64,000 nt of DNA from assembly GCA_905250025.1 (NCBI GenBank), contig CAJNOJ010000453.1, positions 1 to 64,000 on the forward strand, written 5' to 3'. The position numbers and the translations under genes were made by a program. This document shows positions 10,975-23,353 of the stretch, one piece after another (position 1 is the stretch's first letter; every line of letters begins with the position of its first letter). The notes under the pieces were generated by a model. That model saw nothing but the letters and a program-made list of their open reading frames with translations. It did not search any database and had not been told where the DNA came from. This DNA is from Adineta ricciae. Taxonomy: Eukaryota > Rotifera > Eurotatoria > Adinetida > Adinetidae.

Positions 10975-12242
10975 ATGCGTATGTATTCATTTCGACAAAT
11001 TGATACTTTTTACAAATTTTCTTCTTTTCAGATGCGACATCACCAGTCGAGTATCGCACACATCGTATTAAGAAAACTTTCACAATCATAGGTTTGATCA
11101 TCTTCATTCTCTCCTTAGCATTTCCCGCATATCTTATAAAAGTCAGCGTGACAAATCCTATCAATACAATTGTGAAAACAAATGTTACTGAAAATCATTC
11201 TCAAACGGCTCATGTTGCTACGCCTAGTTTGACAACATATTCGCAATTGCAAACATCTTATCCAGAAACAGTTCACTGTTCATGTACTCAAACATCAATT
11301 AGCTATTCAAGTTTTCTTGGTATTAGACACAAACTTCATGAGATTTGCAGCAGTGAATTTATTTCTCAAGAATGGATTTCTTATCTTTCATCTAACCAAT
11401 TTCCAGTTTTATCCAATGATTTTCGAGCAATAAGTCCAATGTTATTTAAAGCATTACGTTCACTTTGTGAAGTCAGTCAACAGATGGTTCATCACAATAT
11501 AATGCAGTTTTTATCTAATGAATATGTATCCACAAGTGTCACACCTGCGAATTTATTCCATGTACAAATACAAACACGACTCGATCAACTTCGATCCGCA
11601 ATGTCTGAGAGTTTTTCGTTAACATTTTCAATGATTCGTGAAACAATTCAAGCCAATGCTTTATTTTCTGGTTTAGGAACAAATTTCCAGTTGTCAGTAG
11701 AGAATAACAATGTATCCACCGTTCCACTCTTGTATAACGGATGTAGTTGTGCATTGTCATCGAAATGTATTACTCCAGCTGCGATCTATAATTCTACAAA
11801 TAGCGAGATTTTATTCGTAGTACCGGGTTTTTACAAGGGTTGTTATGTTATGGAATCATTACTTCAATCGGACCTTCGATGTTTCTATAATCAAACTTGT
11901 TTAGATAAGTTATCAAGTTATTACAGTTTACCAACAAAATTTCATGTGTTAAACGAAGCAAATTTAAATATGTTTTCTATCAATTCGACTATCGCTGATC
12001 TTCTGCGCCGTTTGATGATTGAAGAGCAAGAAATGATACTCTCTTATGAAAATTATTATAATCGATGTAGTCCATCAGCATGTAGTTATAGTTTTCAAGA
12101 GCCGTATATGTATGAAAAAGTGGAAATAGTTCGAGCAGAAACTCATTTAGCACATCTGATCGGTACTGTTATCGGAATTATCGGTGGTACAATCGCAATT
12201 TTACATATTCTGATGTCAACTTTAATAAAACTGATGATTTAA
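10975..12242 (+). CDS. Two-TM Cys-rich surface protein of a rotifer family, allele 1
   Basis: Predicted join(10975..10978,11032..12242), 404 aa. The first coding exon is only ATGC, then a 53-bp intron (GTATGT..TTTTCAG). Exon 2 opens with HATSPVEYRTHRIKKT, a short basic cytoplasmic tail, and a first membrane segment (LIIFILSLAFPAYLIKV). A long ectodomain follows with many N-x-S/T sites and paired cysteines (CSCTQTSISYSSF; NGCSCALSSKC; GFYKGCYVMESLL). A second membrane segment lies at the C-terminus (TVIGIIGGTIAILHILMSTL). I have seen this pattern as an expanded unknown family in bdelloids; no function is established. The ATGC start is supported by identical splice signals and frame in the other version at 24118. 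Confidence 0.7.
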
Positions 12243-12566
12243 TCACTTTTTTTTCAATGGAAATTTGTGTCTATATCCAATGAAAATTCCACTACATGAA
12301 CTATAGTTATTGAACTTGAATAGTCGTTGTATAATTGTTCATAATGAGTTAAACCTGTTAATTGAATAGTGACACTTTGATATGTCTTATTCAACGATGT
12401 ATGAAAAAGACGAACAAATACAATCTGCTACTGAGAATCTATTGACGAAATGTCTCTGTAGTTGTTGTTCGACTTCGAAAGACATTTAAATGGACGATTT
12501 TGATTTTCATAAACCGATAAATTCGATTCCATTGTGAACTAACCAAAAACGAACTGAAATTAATGA

Positions 12567-13011
12567 TTATGATATCAGATATCTACATACTCTCACCTTA
12601 TTTGTTGTTTTCTTTTGTGTCGAATCAAATCGATGAGATTTTTTTTTGAAATAACATTCCGTTGTTGATAAAAGTAATGAATCGATCATAAAGCAACTGA
12701 GATAAATTCCTGGAATAGAAATCCATGATGGTTTTCGACAAAGTGAATCAGTTGCACAAGAACAGTTCCATATTAATCGCGATTGATTTAATCGTAATAA
12801 GTTCTCGAATAATGAAAAGATTCTTCGGTTGTATGTGTTGACGAAGGCCATTGACTTGAATATCAAATGAAAGTGTTTCGAGAAGTTTATTGGTGATTAA
12901 TTGCTTGGAATCGAGTTCTTCTAACTGATCTTCAATTGTTCTCTGTGCTTGTTGTTCATACGGAATGGAGATTTGTTCACATGAACAATCTAAATTTTTG
13001 CCAAATTTCAT
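12567..13011 (-). pseudogene. Truncated relative of the Cys-rich surface protein
   Basis: The minus strand shows the family landmarks in order but shortened. There is CSCEQISIPYEQQAQ near the start. After a frame change comes WNCSCATDSLCRKPSW followed by IPGIYLSCFMIDSLLLST. These align with CSCTQTSISYSSF, NGCSCALSSKC and VPGFYKGCYVMESLLQS of the intact gene next door. The middle of the ectodomain and the C-terminal membrane segment are missing. It converges on the intact copy, so it is likely an old inverted duplicate. Confidence 0.65.
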
Positions 13012-13202
13012 TTCGTTTCAAATAAGAATCGTTGTTTTCAGTATCGAATAAATTTAATTGTGCTAATCGGCGAGAGATCATAATTCTCAAATGCATATAC
13101 TCAGATAAACCTTCAGTTGATGTTGAAAGAAACTTTCTCGTTCGGTTAGTGAGTGTTATTGATATTTATTTCGAAGAGTAGAAAAGAAAAGAACAAGGAA
13201 GT

Positions 13203-14880
13203 TTATGTTTTCACACTGGTTTGCTTTTGTTCTTGTGTTTGTTGATTTCGTAGAAAATTTGAGCTAATTAAATCCTGTTTACAACCCGTATGACTTGCAA
13301 ACGGAGAAGATTTTGGTCGAACAAGTAATTGAGATATTCCTCCCTAAAAAATTCACATTCAAATTTCAGAAAATAAGAAGAAAAAAATGACGAACTTGTT
13401 GATGCATATTCGAACGAAGATCGTTGGGTATATTGGAATTTACACCACTACAATCGGGATGTACAGGACTACTTGGTGAATGTGCAAATGGAGGTTTGTC
13501 TTTTCCAATGAAATTAAATGCCGAAAGACGCGAACGATTTCTATTGAAATGAATCTTTTTTCTTCGAACATCAACTGAATAATTTCATACTTAAAACTAC
13601 TTCCTGAAAGACTTGAGACATCTGATACTCCACCATTCGACTTCGATTGGACGAACAAAATATCACCTACAAAACACAAAAAGGTTTCTTTTACGCGATT
13701 TTCATGAATATTTACTTGATGATTGATCACTGTTTACTCGATACGAACTTCGTGCCCATGCAACAGCCTACGAAATAAAAAGATTTTCATCAATAATTCT
13801 TCAGATTCATCCTACTTGTCCGTTTGGTTTTGCTAAAATCGTGACACATTCCGGTCCGGTTTCCCATCGTCTCTGTTCTTTCCATACGAATAGATGTGGA
13901 GGTTGTGGTTCGATTTCTCTCAGTGCGCCACACCAAATCTGAATAAAAATCTTTTCTCACCTCGTCTCCTCACTCTTCGTTCTCAATTTACCGTGACTGT
14001 CTGTCCAGCTCGAATAACGGTATTATAGGGAAATCGGAATCGACACACCGGTGTACAGGCGAGATTTTGTTGAAGAAAATGTCCACCGAGATCATAATCA
14101 TCCGAATTCGAGATATTTAATAGTCGAAGATATTCACCATTCATTGGTTCGATTTCATGAATTCGAATATTTGATAATGTACTAAATTCAATCGATGAGA
14201 ATTTGAAAAAAATTCATGAAGGAATCTCACTTTCCCATTTTGTAGCCAATCGTTGGTTTGTTGGTGATTTCCTTATGATGTTGTTTGAACAAATCAGGCA
14301 TTAAATCGGAATTTTCTCGTTGATATGGAATGACCGGTGTAGTAATTTCTTCAAACGCTTCAGTTGGTGGATTTTCATTGGTCGATTCTTTGTTCTCATC
14401 GAAACAAAAACTAACAGATTTGCCGGATTTGATTCTCGAGTCGGATCGTTTGAGATTCGATGAACGTTTTTGTAAAGAAGAATTCGGACGAGGATCAGTT
14501 GTCGTAACTGACATTGTCGATGATGAATAAAGTGAGGGTGGATCAGGAGTTGATGTTGTACTTAAATTTGTTAATGATTTCGATTCGAATGATTTGATTG
14601 ACGGAGGAGATTGTTCTTCTACTAAAACTTCTTCTTCTTCTTCCTCCTCTTCTTCTTCATCGTTATTCAATTGTGTTTCTTCCTCGGGAACAGTTCTATG
14701 TGATAAAAACGAACAAAAAATCGAAAGAAAAACGTCCCGAAAGTATTTACTGATCTTTGTTCAGGACTCGTTTGATTGTTGTTAGTTCTTCGAGAATATT
14801 TTCATGTGTTTTCGTTGCAATTGACATTAATTGTTGTAGTTGTTCATGTGTTGATCTAACAGTGAGAAGTTTCTGTTCGA
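13203..14880 (-). CDS. Lamin-tail-domain protein, allele 1, 5' end missing
   Basis: Eight exons: complement(join(13203..13343,13396..13540,13591..13666,13716..13767,13816..13938,13992..14181,14231..14695,14751..14880)), all with GT..AG introns of 48-55 bp. The order is coiled coil (LQQLMSIATKTHENILEELT), a run of ten Glu, a Ser-rich linker, then a lamin-tail (LTD) immunoglobulin-like fold. The LTD runs from IRIHEIEPMNGEYLRLLNIS through DLGGHFL and TVIRAGQTVTIW to PECVTILAKPNGQ. A low-complexity tail ends in QTSVKT. The first codons are cut off by the n at 14881; the complete version is 26715-28460. LTD proteins include lamins and smaller nuclear or ciliary relatives; this one has no full rod domain. 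Confidence 0.8.
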
Positions 14881-14881
14881 N
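14881..14881. other. Piece junction (n) inside the lamin-tail gene
   Basis: The sequence before the n belongs to the first coding exon of the lamin-tail gene. The sequence after it is the left edge of the locus and matches 1525 onward. The join is therefore not a natural continuation. Confidence 0.85.
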
Positions 14882-15456
14882 TGCATGACATAATTCCAAA
14901 AAAGAAACCAAATTGTTAATTGATTTCGATCTTTGGATAATTGAAATCAACTTGGATGAGATTGACTGTGTGAAGATAAATCAGTATCGATTCATCTTGT
15001 GTTAATCCATCGAAACATGTTCGACAATTTCTCAATGTAGTTTCAACATATGGTGAAAATGATACTGGTGAGTTTTTCTCATGAGTATTGCATACATGTT
15101 CGAATTATTTTTCATTGCATGAAAGTTTGACCAGACTGGGAAAAACATGTCGCTCACGTGAACCGGTGATAAGATGTTTTTGCTTGTTCTGTTGGTTTTT
15201 CTTTCAATAGAAAAAGAATTCTTGTTCTTTCTTCTGACTTTTTTCCCATGTGGCAACGCATCTGAGACATCCTGCAATGAATATCACTGGGGAATTCTGA
15301 TCAAACTCGAGATTGTCATGACATTTCTTAGTGAGTACTGTCGTATTTATTTCATGAGTCATAATTACTGAGAAACTGGGTATTTGTTGGTAATAAAAAG
15401 GACAATTGTTGTTGAGTGAAACAAAACATTTTGCAACACTAATAGATCTCACGTCA

Positions 15457-17518
15457 ATGAAGCTCTCAGAATTCCCACTAATGTCTCTTCGATGTATCAA
15501 TTTCAGCGACCCTCTGATATCAACTGATCAGGATGGATTCAATCTGGAATTAGGTTCAACGAAATATATAAACGCAAGTGCATTATGGGCAATTACATAT
15601 GCAGATCCATTATGGACACTAATTAATCAAAGTTCTCTTATGTGCCTCACGTTTAATGTGAAGGACAAACGTATTGTCATCATGTCCAACATTGATGAAA
15701 TATTAGTTTACCAATCATTGAAAGTGAAAATTGATGATCAATATTTGCAGCTCCGATTGTCATCAAACTTTACGGAAGATCATACATTGGCACTTGAATT
15801 ATTTTCCAGCAGCGAATCCACAAAAGAAATTTTCCCAGTATTTTTTGCCTTTGAGGGTTACCATAAAATACTACGTTCTATAGAACCTAATTTCATCTTT
15901 GATGATCAGATGATGAATTCTAAAATACTGACTCTTAACGATATAAAAGATAAATCTTATGATTACGTTGTCATCGGTTCTTCATTTTGTTCCTTGGGAT
16001 TTATTCACCAAATTTCTCAAAGAGATCCCAACGCTAAAATCCTTGTCTTGGAAAGAGGATTACAATATCTTTCGGAACATCATCAACACGGCTGTTCGTC
16101 TCCTCCAAAACACGTGGAAGTCACATCTTGGACTGTCGCTCCCGAAACCGTCCAAAACGAATCTCTTGAGAATGTCCATGGTCAAATACCATTATTCGGA
16201 GGAAGATCTCTCTATTGGAGTGGATGGTGTCCAACACCTTCAACCGAACAGCTTGCCGGGTGGCCAGAGAACCTTAAGATTTCATTACAGGAAACATACT
16301 TTCGTCTTGCCAAAGAACTTCTCAACGTCATCACAGCAGATCAAATGCGTGCACGAGAAAATGATCATCTCATTTACGATACTTTTCAAACTTCGTTGAA
16401 ACAACGTTTGAATGAAGTAATAAACATAGATACAATCAAAGAAGTTCAACATGCTCCTCTTGCGATGGGCAATGATCGGTAAGTGCGATTTCCTATGAAA
16501 TTCTTATTCTTTATCTTCTTTTTTTAGATCGATCAAATTCTCCACGGTTGAAAAACTCTCATCTATGAAAAATGTAACGATAATATTTGACTGCACAGTA
16601 AACAGGATTGTACATGATGGACACAAAGCAACAAGACTTCGAACACGTCAAGGATCCATTTCATTATCAAATAATGCCAAATTGATTTTGGCCATGAGCA
16701 CATTACCCGCGACCACGTTAGTTCTCAATTCATTCTCAGAGACCGAATTTCCACTGCTTGCAAATGTTGGGAAACGTTTTACCGCACATTTTGTCAGTTC
16801 GGTTACAGCACGAGTGCCTAGACATCATTTACTTCCATTGCCAAACGATGCAGCTGAAGTGCAACTGGGCGCGCTTTATATTCCCGGTATGAAAGAGGGC
16901 GCACAATATCATCTTCAGTTATCTGCAGTGGCTTATACTAAAAATAGCAATGGCGATGATATTCACAAAATTTGCAAGAAATATTCAGCCAATTCAATAT
17001 CGAAGGAATGCATCGATACATCGCAAGATTCTGTTATAGTTTCTTGTTCAACATTGGGAGAATTGGATCATAAGAATAAGAATAACCAATTTAATTTGAT
17101 GAATAATGATCATGACGATCTTACCAGCAATGGAAAATTGACCCTTCAATTGAACGAACAAGATCAGCAACTATGGAATTGGATGGATAATGTTACATTC
17201 AAAGTAATGAACAAACTTTCGTCGAATGACGATCTCGAATATTGGCATGAAAATAATCAAACTTGGAAGAAAGATCTTCCTTCATCTGATCAAATTCGAA
17301 AGAACTGCGCTGTTCATGATGCATCAACAATGTGGATTGGAGATATTGACGCACCGGTGCAACTCGATTATCGTCTCCGTGGTGTAGATAATGTTTATAT
17401 TACTGGTGGGGCATTGTGGCCCACTGGTGGTTCATGGAATCCTGTTGTTACTATCGTGGCTATGGCAATGCATTTAGCTGATATAATACACAACAATTCC
17501 AATTCTTCTCCTAAATAA
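15457..17518 (+). CDS. GMC-type FAD-dependent oxidoreductase, allele 2
   Basis: Predicted join(15457..16478,16528..17518), 670 aa, with a 49-bp intron at the same codon as in allele 1. The FAD motif (YDYVVIGSSFCSLGF), the GGRSLYWSGW segment and the C-terminal GGALWPTGGSWNPVV signature are unchanged. Most substitutions fall in the unrecognised N-terminal ~165 residues and in a linker rich in Asn and Asp (NKNNQFNLMNNDHDD). This pattern suggests a functional enzyme under selection. The gene converges on the GPCR at 17680-18684. Confidence 0.8.
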
Positions 17519-17679
17519 AAGGAATCTCGTCGACATTCTATAATTGATAATATACATTTGCTAATTTTGAGTTATTGTTTTTAATCGCATGTCTAACATA
17601 TAAATAATAAAATCGTTTCTGTTGTATTTTATATTTCATAAACAAATGAGAAATGATTCGATTCTTGACGTATATTATC

Positions 17680-18684
17680 CTAACGACAAAGAACTTTCAA
17701 TTGAATACCCTTCACTAGTTGAAAAAGTGCATTACGGAAAAGACTTCCACCGCTTAATGTATAAATATAAAACGAGATTCCACTGGCTGTAAAATTCATC
17801 AAAGTAACGAAATTAAAAATAAAATTTTCGATCGCCGATTGAATTGATTGAGTTGATGTGCTTGCAGAGATTGATGTATACGCTTTCTGAATGGCATGTG
17901 GACAAGTTAAAATGATGAATAACGTCACTTGAACAGAGAGCATTTTTAGTAAATGTCGATTGATTTTTCTCTTCACTTGTTGCTGATCTCGAGTAAGATT
18001 TGTAAATGTTTTCGGTGGTTCAATACTCATTGAAACCATCGGAATAGCTTGAATACGATTTCGAGTATACCGAGTGTTTTGAATTGTCATTATTCCAAAA
18101 CCAATCATTAAACACAATGGAAATAAAGTTGTAATTACTGCATAAATCACATCTGTGACAACTCGACAAATGTACGTTGATCCATAACATCCACGCAAAG
18201 CTCCAGTTAAATTCGCTTGATAACAACAAAGTATTGGAATATTCAGAAGAATCGAAAAAATAATAATCAGAATTATACAACGTCGTGTATTTTTCAATGT
18301 ACTTATTTGTCTTCGATTTGCATTGATACAAGTTGATAACCATCGATCGATTGTTGCAAATGCGATTAACCACAATGTAATTGTTCTTGATGTGTACAGA
18401 ATGAAATTTCGTGTACGACAAATCCATTCGACTGTAGATGTCAGATCAACTGTATAACCCGACATCATTCGACTTGTCAATCCACTGATGATCGCAATTA
18501 GACTCGATATCGACGAAATGAGAAAATACACCGCAGATGTATTGAAACAAATCGGTTTTTGGGATAAAACTAAGACATTAAGGAAATTTCCAGTTATACC
18601 GAAGATATAAATAAATATCGGAATATAACGATTGATGAAATCAGACGCACGATTCCATGAATCGATTATATCAGATGAAGACAT
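17680..18684 (-). CDS. Rhodopsin-like GPCR, intact allele
   Basis: Single-exon receptor of 334 aa starting MSSSDIIDSWNRASDF. TM1 contains GITGNFLNVLVL. TM3 ends in DRWLSTCINANRR (DRW in place of DRY). TM4-TM5 carry the extracellular cysteines (CCYQANLTGALRGCYGSTYIC). TM6 begins after KINRHLLKMLSVQVTLF, and TM7 is NFTASGISFYIY, a variant of NPxxY. The layout is typical of invertebrate peptide-type or orphan class A receptors; the ligand is unknown. I prefer the ATG at 18684 to one 69 bp upstream because the receptor start is conserved with allele 1, where the upstream frame is not. Confidence 0.85.
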   Translation of the reverse strand: MSSSDIIDSWNRASDFINRYIPIFIYIFGITGNFLNVLVLSQKPICFNTSAVYFLISSISSLIAIISGLTSRMMSGYTVDLTSTVEWICRTRNFILYTSRTITLWLIAFATIDRWLSTCINANRRQISTLKNTRRCIILIIIFSILLNIPILCCYQANLTGALRGCYGSTYICRVVTDVIYAVITTLFPLCLMIGFGIMTIQNTRYTRNRIQAIPMVSMSIEPPKTFTNLTRDQQQVKRKINRHLLKMLSVQVTLFIILTCPHAIQKAYTSISASTSTQSIQSAIENFIFNFVTLMNFTASGISFYIYTLSGGSLFRNALFQLVKGIQLKVLCR

Positions 18685-19720
18685 CTTTATTCTCTGAAAG
18701 AATGAAACCTGGATAAAAGAAAAGTTATTATAATTAGATTTTTGAATATACATCAGAAAAAAAGTTTATTCGAGCGAAAATTACTATGCTCTTTTTTACA
18801 ATAAAATATTAATGTCGGTAATTCAACGAAGCATTATTTTCATTTGAAATGAAATTTTTTCGACACATCACACTCTAACTCTTTCTCGCAAAAATCATGT
18901 TGACCAATTTTTTTCTAGTGATCTATATTTCAGTACAATTGGATTCATTTCGATAAGAAGATTAACATTCTCTATTTATATATTTTGTCTATCTATTCCT
19001 CCTTTATTTTAAGATAACAAACAATATTTCCTTGCGAGTGAAGAATGTACAACTTTTCTTTCTATACAATCATTCAATGTTTTATACTATGCAACAAATG
19101 ATTTCGTTAGATAAATTCGATTATTTTTAGAAAATTTAATTAAATTATCAGCTTTCTACGATGATAGTTAAGTCAAGTAGTAAAAAAACGTTTTTGTATA
19201 CATTTCAATTTGTTAAAATGAGAACTATGTTACGAACAACTAATTTTCTACACAAATTAATATGCGGAGACCTATGCAATTCACACGTGTAATACTCTCG
19301 ACATGTAAATAATGTGATAATTGAGTTTGTCACGGTGCTTGACGACATATTCTATAATGGGTTTTTTTCGAAATTTGATTTGAGCACGAAATCATATTCT
19401 CCGTCGTATGAAAGGAAGAAAAAAAATGTATATCAGAGACGAATATCGTTGTACAGAGAAAACGAAAACACACCATCGTTTTAATTGGTAAAAATATAGA
19501 TATTTAGTAATGATTAATGATACGAATCAATTGTGGTGTTCGCTAATATTCTTCAAAAATCCGTCCCAATAACACCGAACGTTGATATAATCGAATTTCA
19601 TTGACAGGATATCACTGTAAGTGTATAATGTTTGTGTTTTCTCCTTGAAAAAACGACTCTAATAGGTACGCTGAGCGCATCTAAGCGTGATATTTCATTT
19701 AATTTGAAAGTATTGTAAAA
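18685..19720. other. Intergenic, no supported gene
   Basis: Matches 5478-6543 with several indels. I see no conserved open frame, which argues against the small ORFs seen in the other version. The ~100 bp before 19721 are well conserved and probably hold the 5' region of the downstream gene. Confidence 0.6.
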
Positions 19721-20827
19721 ATGAGCACATCGACATCCGTTCCAAAAGTCTATCAAAACGCGAATCCTCTACTTTATACATTTCGTGATGATAATACCGG
19801 AATTCAACCATATTTTATCTTCCCACTTCAATTCTTATTTTTCGATTTATCATTACGTTTTTGGGATCGAATAGCATATGGAACATGGTATTTACCAGGT
19901 GAATTAATCCAAATCGAACTTGCAGGTTACGAATCCATACGAAAAGAAGATTATATTACTTATACTTATCTTTGGTTAACTTCACATATTAACGTTATAT
20001 ACGTTATGATACCGTTTAAAGGTCTTTTCTCTCGGAAAAAGCCTTCAGATAAAAAATTATTAAATATCAAACTTCACGAAAAAGCGAAAGAAGTAACTTT
20101 TGATCTTTTCGATATTATTTTCAATTGTGTACCTTTGATTGCTCATACAATTTGGTATTGTATTATCCAATCAAATTGTGGTTCGGGAGCAAATTCATCA
20201 ACATGGAATTGTTATAATCTTTTTGGTTATCGAATATATAATTATATCTTCGATTCCTATACAGATTTTGCTTATTCATTCATATCCAAATTATATTTTT
20301 ATCGTCAATATAGTTATGCACTTCATATTATTAATCAGAGAAAAGGAACATTCAGAAGAATTGTATCGAAAACGATCTTTTGGAGTGCTTTCGTTTTATC
20401 TGCAATTACGTTCATTTTCATTGGTGCAATAATTCTTCCGTATTTGTTTACAAATGTCATTCCAATGGTAATCATTTACGCGTTCATTTCAATGATTTAT
20501 GCATATGTAGTGACAGTTGTCAATCTCATCTTGTATTATTATACTGCAATAACAGGAAGAGTATTCGATTTAAAAAGTGAAAAGATCGGTTGGATAAAAA
20601 CACAAATAAAAAAACTTCGTCATAATCGACGATTGGTGGTTTCCTTCGGAATAAGATTATTTCCGTATATAATGGCGATAATGTTCAATTTATCGCAATA
20701 TATTTATTATGGAGAAAGTTTTTGGACAGCGCTTACTAGAGAAGCGGATGCCAGAGAACCAGCAGATTATTTTCAAAGGATGTCACAAGCACCACAAATT
20801 CTCCATACAATTTTAAGTACAATTTGA
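19721..20827 (+). CDS. Multipass membrane protein of unknown family, allele 2
   Basis: A 368-aa single-exon protein with the same hydrophobic profile as allele 1. Differences are few and conservative, for example SPRKLL/SDKKLL near residue 117 and FDLKGEEISW/FDLKSEKIGW near residue 290. The start ATG and stop match the other version. The family is not recognised. Confidence 0.75.
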   Translation: MSTSTSVPKVYQNANPLLYTFRDDNTGIQPYFIFPLQFLFFDLSLRFWDRIAYGTWYLPGELIQIELAGYESIRKEDYITYTYLWLTSHINVIYVMIPFKGLFSRKKPSDKKLLNIKLHEKAKEVTFDLFDIIFNCVPLIAHTIWYCIIQSNCGSGANSSTWNCYNLFGYRIYNYIFDSYTDFAYSFISKLYFYRQYSYALHIINQRKGTFRRIVSKTIFWSAFVLSAITFIFIGAIILPYLFTNVIPMVIIYAFISMIYAYVVTVVNLILYYYTAITGRVFDLKSEKIGWIKTQIKKLRHNRRLVVSFGIRLFPYIMAIMFNLSQYIYYGESFWTALTREADAREPADYFQRMSQAPQILHTILSTI

Positions 20828-20893
20828 TGCCTTTTTTTTGAAAGTGACAATTTACTTCTGTCTAATAGTTCTAGTTGAATAAAAGTTAGTAGC

Positions 20894-21531
20894 TTGAGTG
20901 AATCATTCGATAGAAACGTCGAATATTTACCAGAGAAAATAGAAGAGAGAAGGAAACGGAAGTTTTTTCCACGTGTTTTTATACAATTACGTTTCGAAAT
21001 AAACAAATATCTTTTTTTTTTCGATCGATGTGAATGTGTTCGACGAAATATTAAGATAAAATTATTAATAGTATTTCTTTGTATATTGACTATGGCAATA
21101 AGTGTTATTGTAACAGTCATTTTACCGGAAAAAAAAACATTCTGTTCTACTTACTTTTTTGACAACAATAATTCAAGGTAACAATCGCTGATCTGTACAA
21201 AAATATTTTCTCAGTACGAAATTTTCATCAAGAATTCATTAAGGTGAGAGAGTTTCTGAAACCATGGCAAGATCATACTGCGTCTTTGCTAAAAAAATCG
21301 ACTTGTCTTGGCTGCTGATGGAGAAGTATACCTCAGCACTTGCTAACCAGTATAGAATTATACAATGTATTGAGTGATATGTGGATAACAATAAGAACGA
21401 TGATTTATAGACGATCTGAGCAAGTATTAATGAAAATTACGGTATTATATGATGCTACGATGAGTATTTGGATATTGACAGAAATGGTGACATCTATTCT
21501 CCAGAAAATAATGACAAATCCTTTTCAATAA
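20894..21531 (+). pseudogene. Type II membrane kelch protein remnant, allele 2
   Basis: A signal-anchor segment (LLIVFLCILTMAISVIVTVIL) preceded by a basic tail (CVRRNIKIK) lies near 21030-21125. Kelch scraps follow: LTSIELYNVLSDMW near 21340-21382, then a YDATMSIWILTEM stretch near 21448-21487. The first half is better preserved than in allele 1, but the propeller is still missing and frames are broken. Confidence 0.5.
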
Positions 21532-21568
21532 AAATTTATTATGATGAAGAAAAAAAAGACAAGACTTT

Positions 21569-23353
21569 TTATGCAGTATCCACATCAAATTTCTGAACAC
21601 GATCGTTACTACAATCGACAACATACAGTCGACCTTCACGATCGATCGCTACTCCTGTTGGACAACTGAATTGATTGGTTTGTTTTCCACGTCCTTTCTC
21701 TCCGACAACAACAGTTCCTTCCGTAGCTCCTCGTAACCAACGAACAATTCGATGATTATAACAATCTGCAATATAGATACTTCCAAATTGATCTACAATA
21801 ACTCCTTCGGGATGTGATAATTGTGCGAGACTATTTCCTTGTCCATGTCCTCCAGCTACGACAATTCCTTCTTTGGCGTCTTTTTTCCATTTCATAATTC
21901 GATTGTTATTTCGATCGGAAACATAAACTGAAACATCTTGATCGACAAAGATAAATGTCGGAAAATTTAATTGATTTAAATGATCACCTTTACCATTACC
22001 ACCAGCGACAACTGTCCCATAAGTTTCTCCTTGTCTCCATCGTCGAACTTCATGATTATCCGCATCAGACACATAGAGATCTCCGAAAAAGTCCACAGTT
22101 AACCCACAACAATTGATATTTGAAATGATCGTTTGTTGATTGAGACGATTTCGACGTGAACAACGAACAACACGTCGATTTCCATAATCACAAATGATTA
22201 ACGTATCGGTTATTCGATCGACAATCACATCTGTCGGACGATTCAATTGATCTGCACGATTTCCTTTGCCATTTCCTCCTGCAACAACTTGTCCATTATT
22301 TGCTCCGCATTTCCATTCAACAATTCGATGATTTCCCAAATCAGCAATATAAATTTTATGTTCACTCGTATGAATTCCAATACCATGAGGGCAGTAAAGT
22401 TGATTCGTTTGTGTTCCATTCCCATATCCACCAGCAATTGTTGTTCCATGCTGCTTCCATTTCGTGCTAATCTCCAAATTCCGCGAAAGAAGTCCTCGTC
22501 CTATCAAACTCGACGTTTTTCATTGTAAAAAGTCAAAGAATTTTTCTCTTACCTGGATTATTCGGTGGAGTTTCATTTAAATACACATGTCCACGTCGAT
22601 ACAGGGCGTTAATACTCAAAGGTCTTTGCGTTCGATTACTTTCTTCAAAAACATCCGCGGCAATGCCTTGAAAAATCTGCACGATATCTTCATTTGGATT
22701 GGCAATATGTTTTAACAGATGTTTGGTAAATAAACCATTTCGGTCATCGTCTAATCCATCGCTTGCTGTTTGATCTGCGTCACATGCAAACTGGATAAAC
22801 GTTCCAGCAGGAGATTTCATCGTATGTAAACCCTTTCCTTCAGTCACCGCTAAAAGACAGAAAATGATGAAAGTATTTTAACAATTTTCTTCGAACCTTT
22901 GGGTTTTGGACTTCGCTTTGGCCAATATAATCTACAACAATCGAGAATGCATATAGTTACATAGGAAGAAGTCTTCTCCGCCAATCTTTTTATTGTTCGT
23001 TCAACCGGAACAGCAAAATCTTCAACGTCATCTTCCGTCTCGATTTGTCCATCATCGATCGGCATGAGATAATTTGTTCCTTTGATCTGATATCCATGTC
23101 CAGAGAAATAAAACAAAACTAAATCACCATCATTGATTGTTTTAGAGAAACTATTGATTGTTGCAATCATCTGTGAACTGGTTAAATCAAGTTTAGTTGT
23201 GACATGAAAACGAACGTTCGACAAAACTTCGCTCAGATCGTTGGCATCATTGATACAGTGACGAAGTTTACTTTCTGGACGAAAGTAATTGTTATTTCCA
23301 ATGATAAGAGCAAGTTTTCGACGGGATGTCGATGGACGACGTAGGGTAGCCAT
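21569..23353 (-). CDS. Caspase-like peptidase fused to six NHL repeats, allele 2
   Basis: Predicted complement(join(21569..22500,22553..22849,22897..23353)), 561 aa, with introns of 52 and 47 bp. Exon lengths (932, 297, 457) equal those of allele 1. The catalytic His (SGHG) and Cys (LDCCR) are retained, as are all six NHL blades. Changes are sparse, for example TGSQMI/TSSQMI in the protease and ETPLNNLG/ETPPNNPG in the linker before the propeller. Two intact versions argue for a working gene. Confidence 0.85.

Larger units (their letters stand above)
1747..14880. repeat. Allelic version 1 of a ~13 kb locus
   Basis: This block is collinear with 14882-28530. It has the same genes, orientation, exon lengths and splice sites, with scattered substitutions and a few indels. 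It stops inside an exon of the lamin-tail gene (13203-14880), and the sequence then jumps back to the start of the same locus. I read it as an alternative haplotype laid in series. A true tandem duplication is the less likely alternative. Confidence 0.75.
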
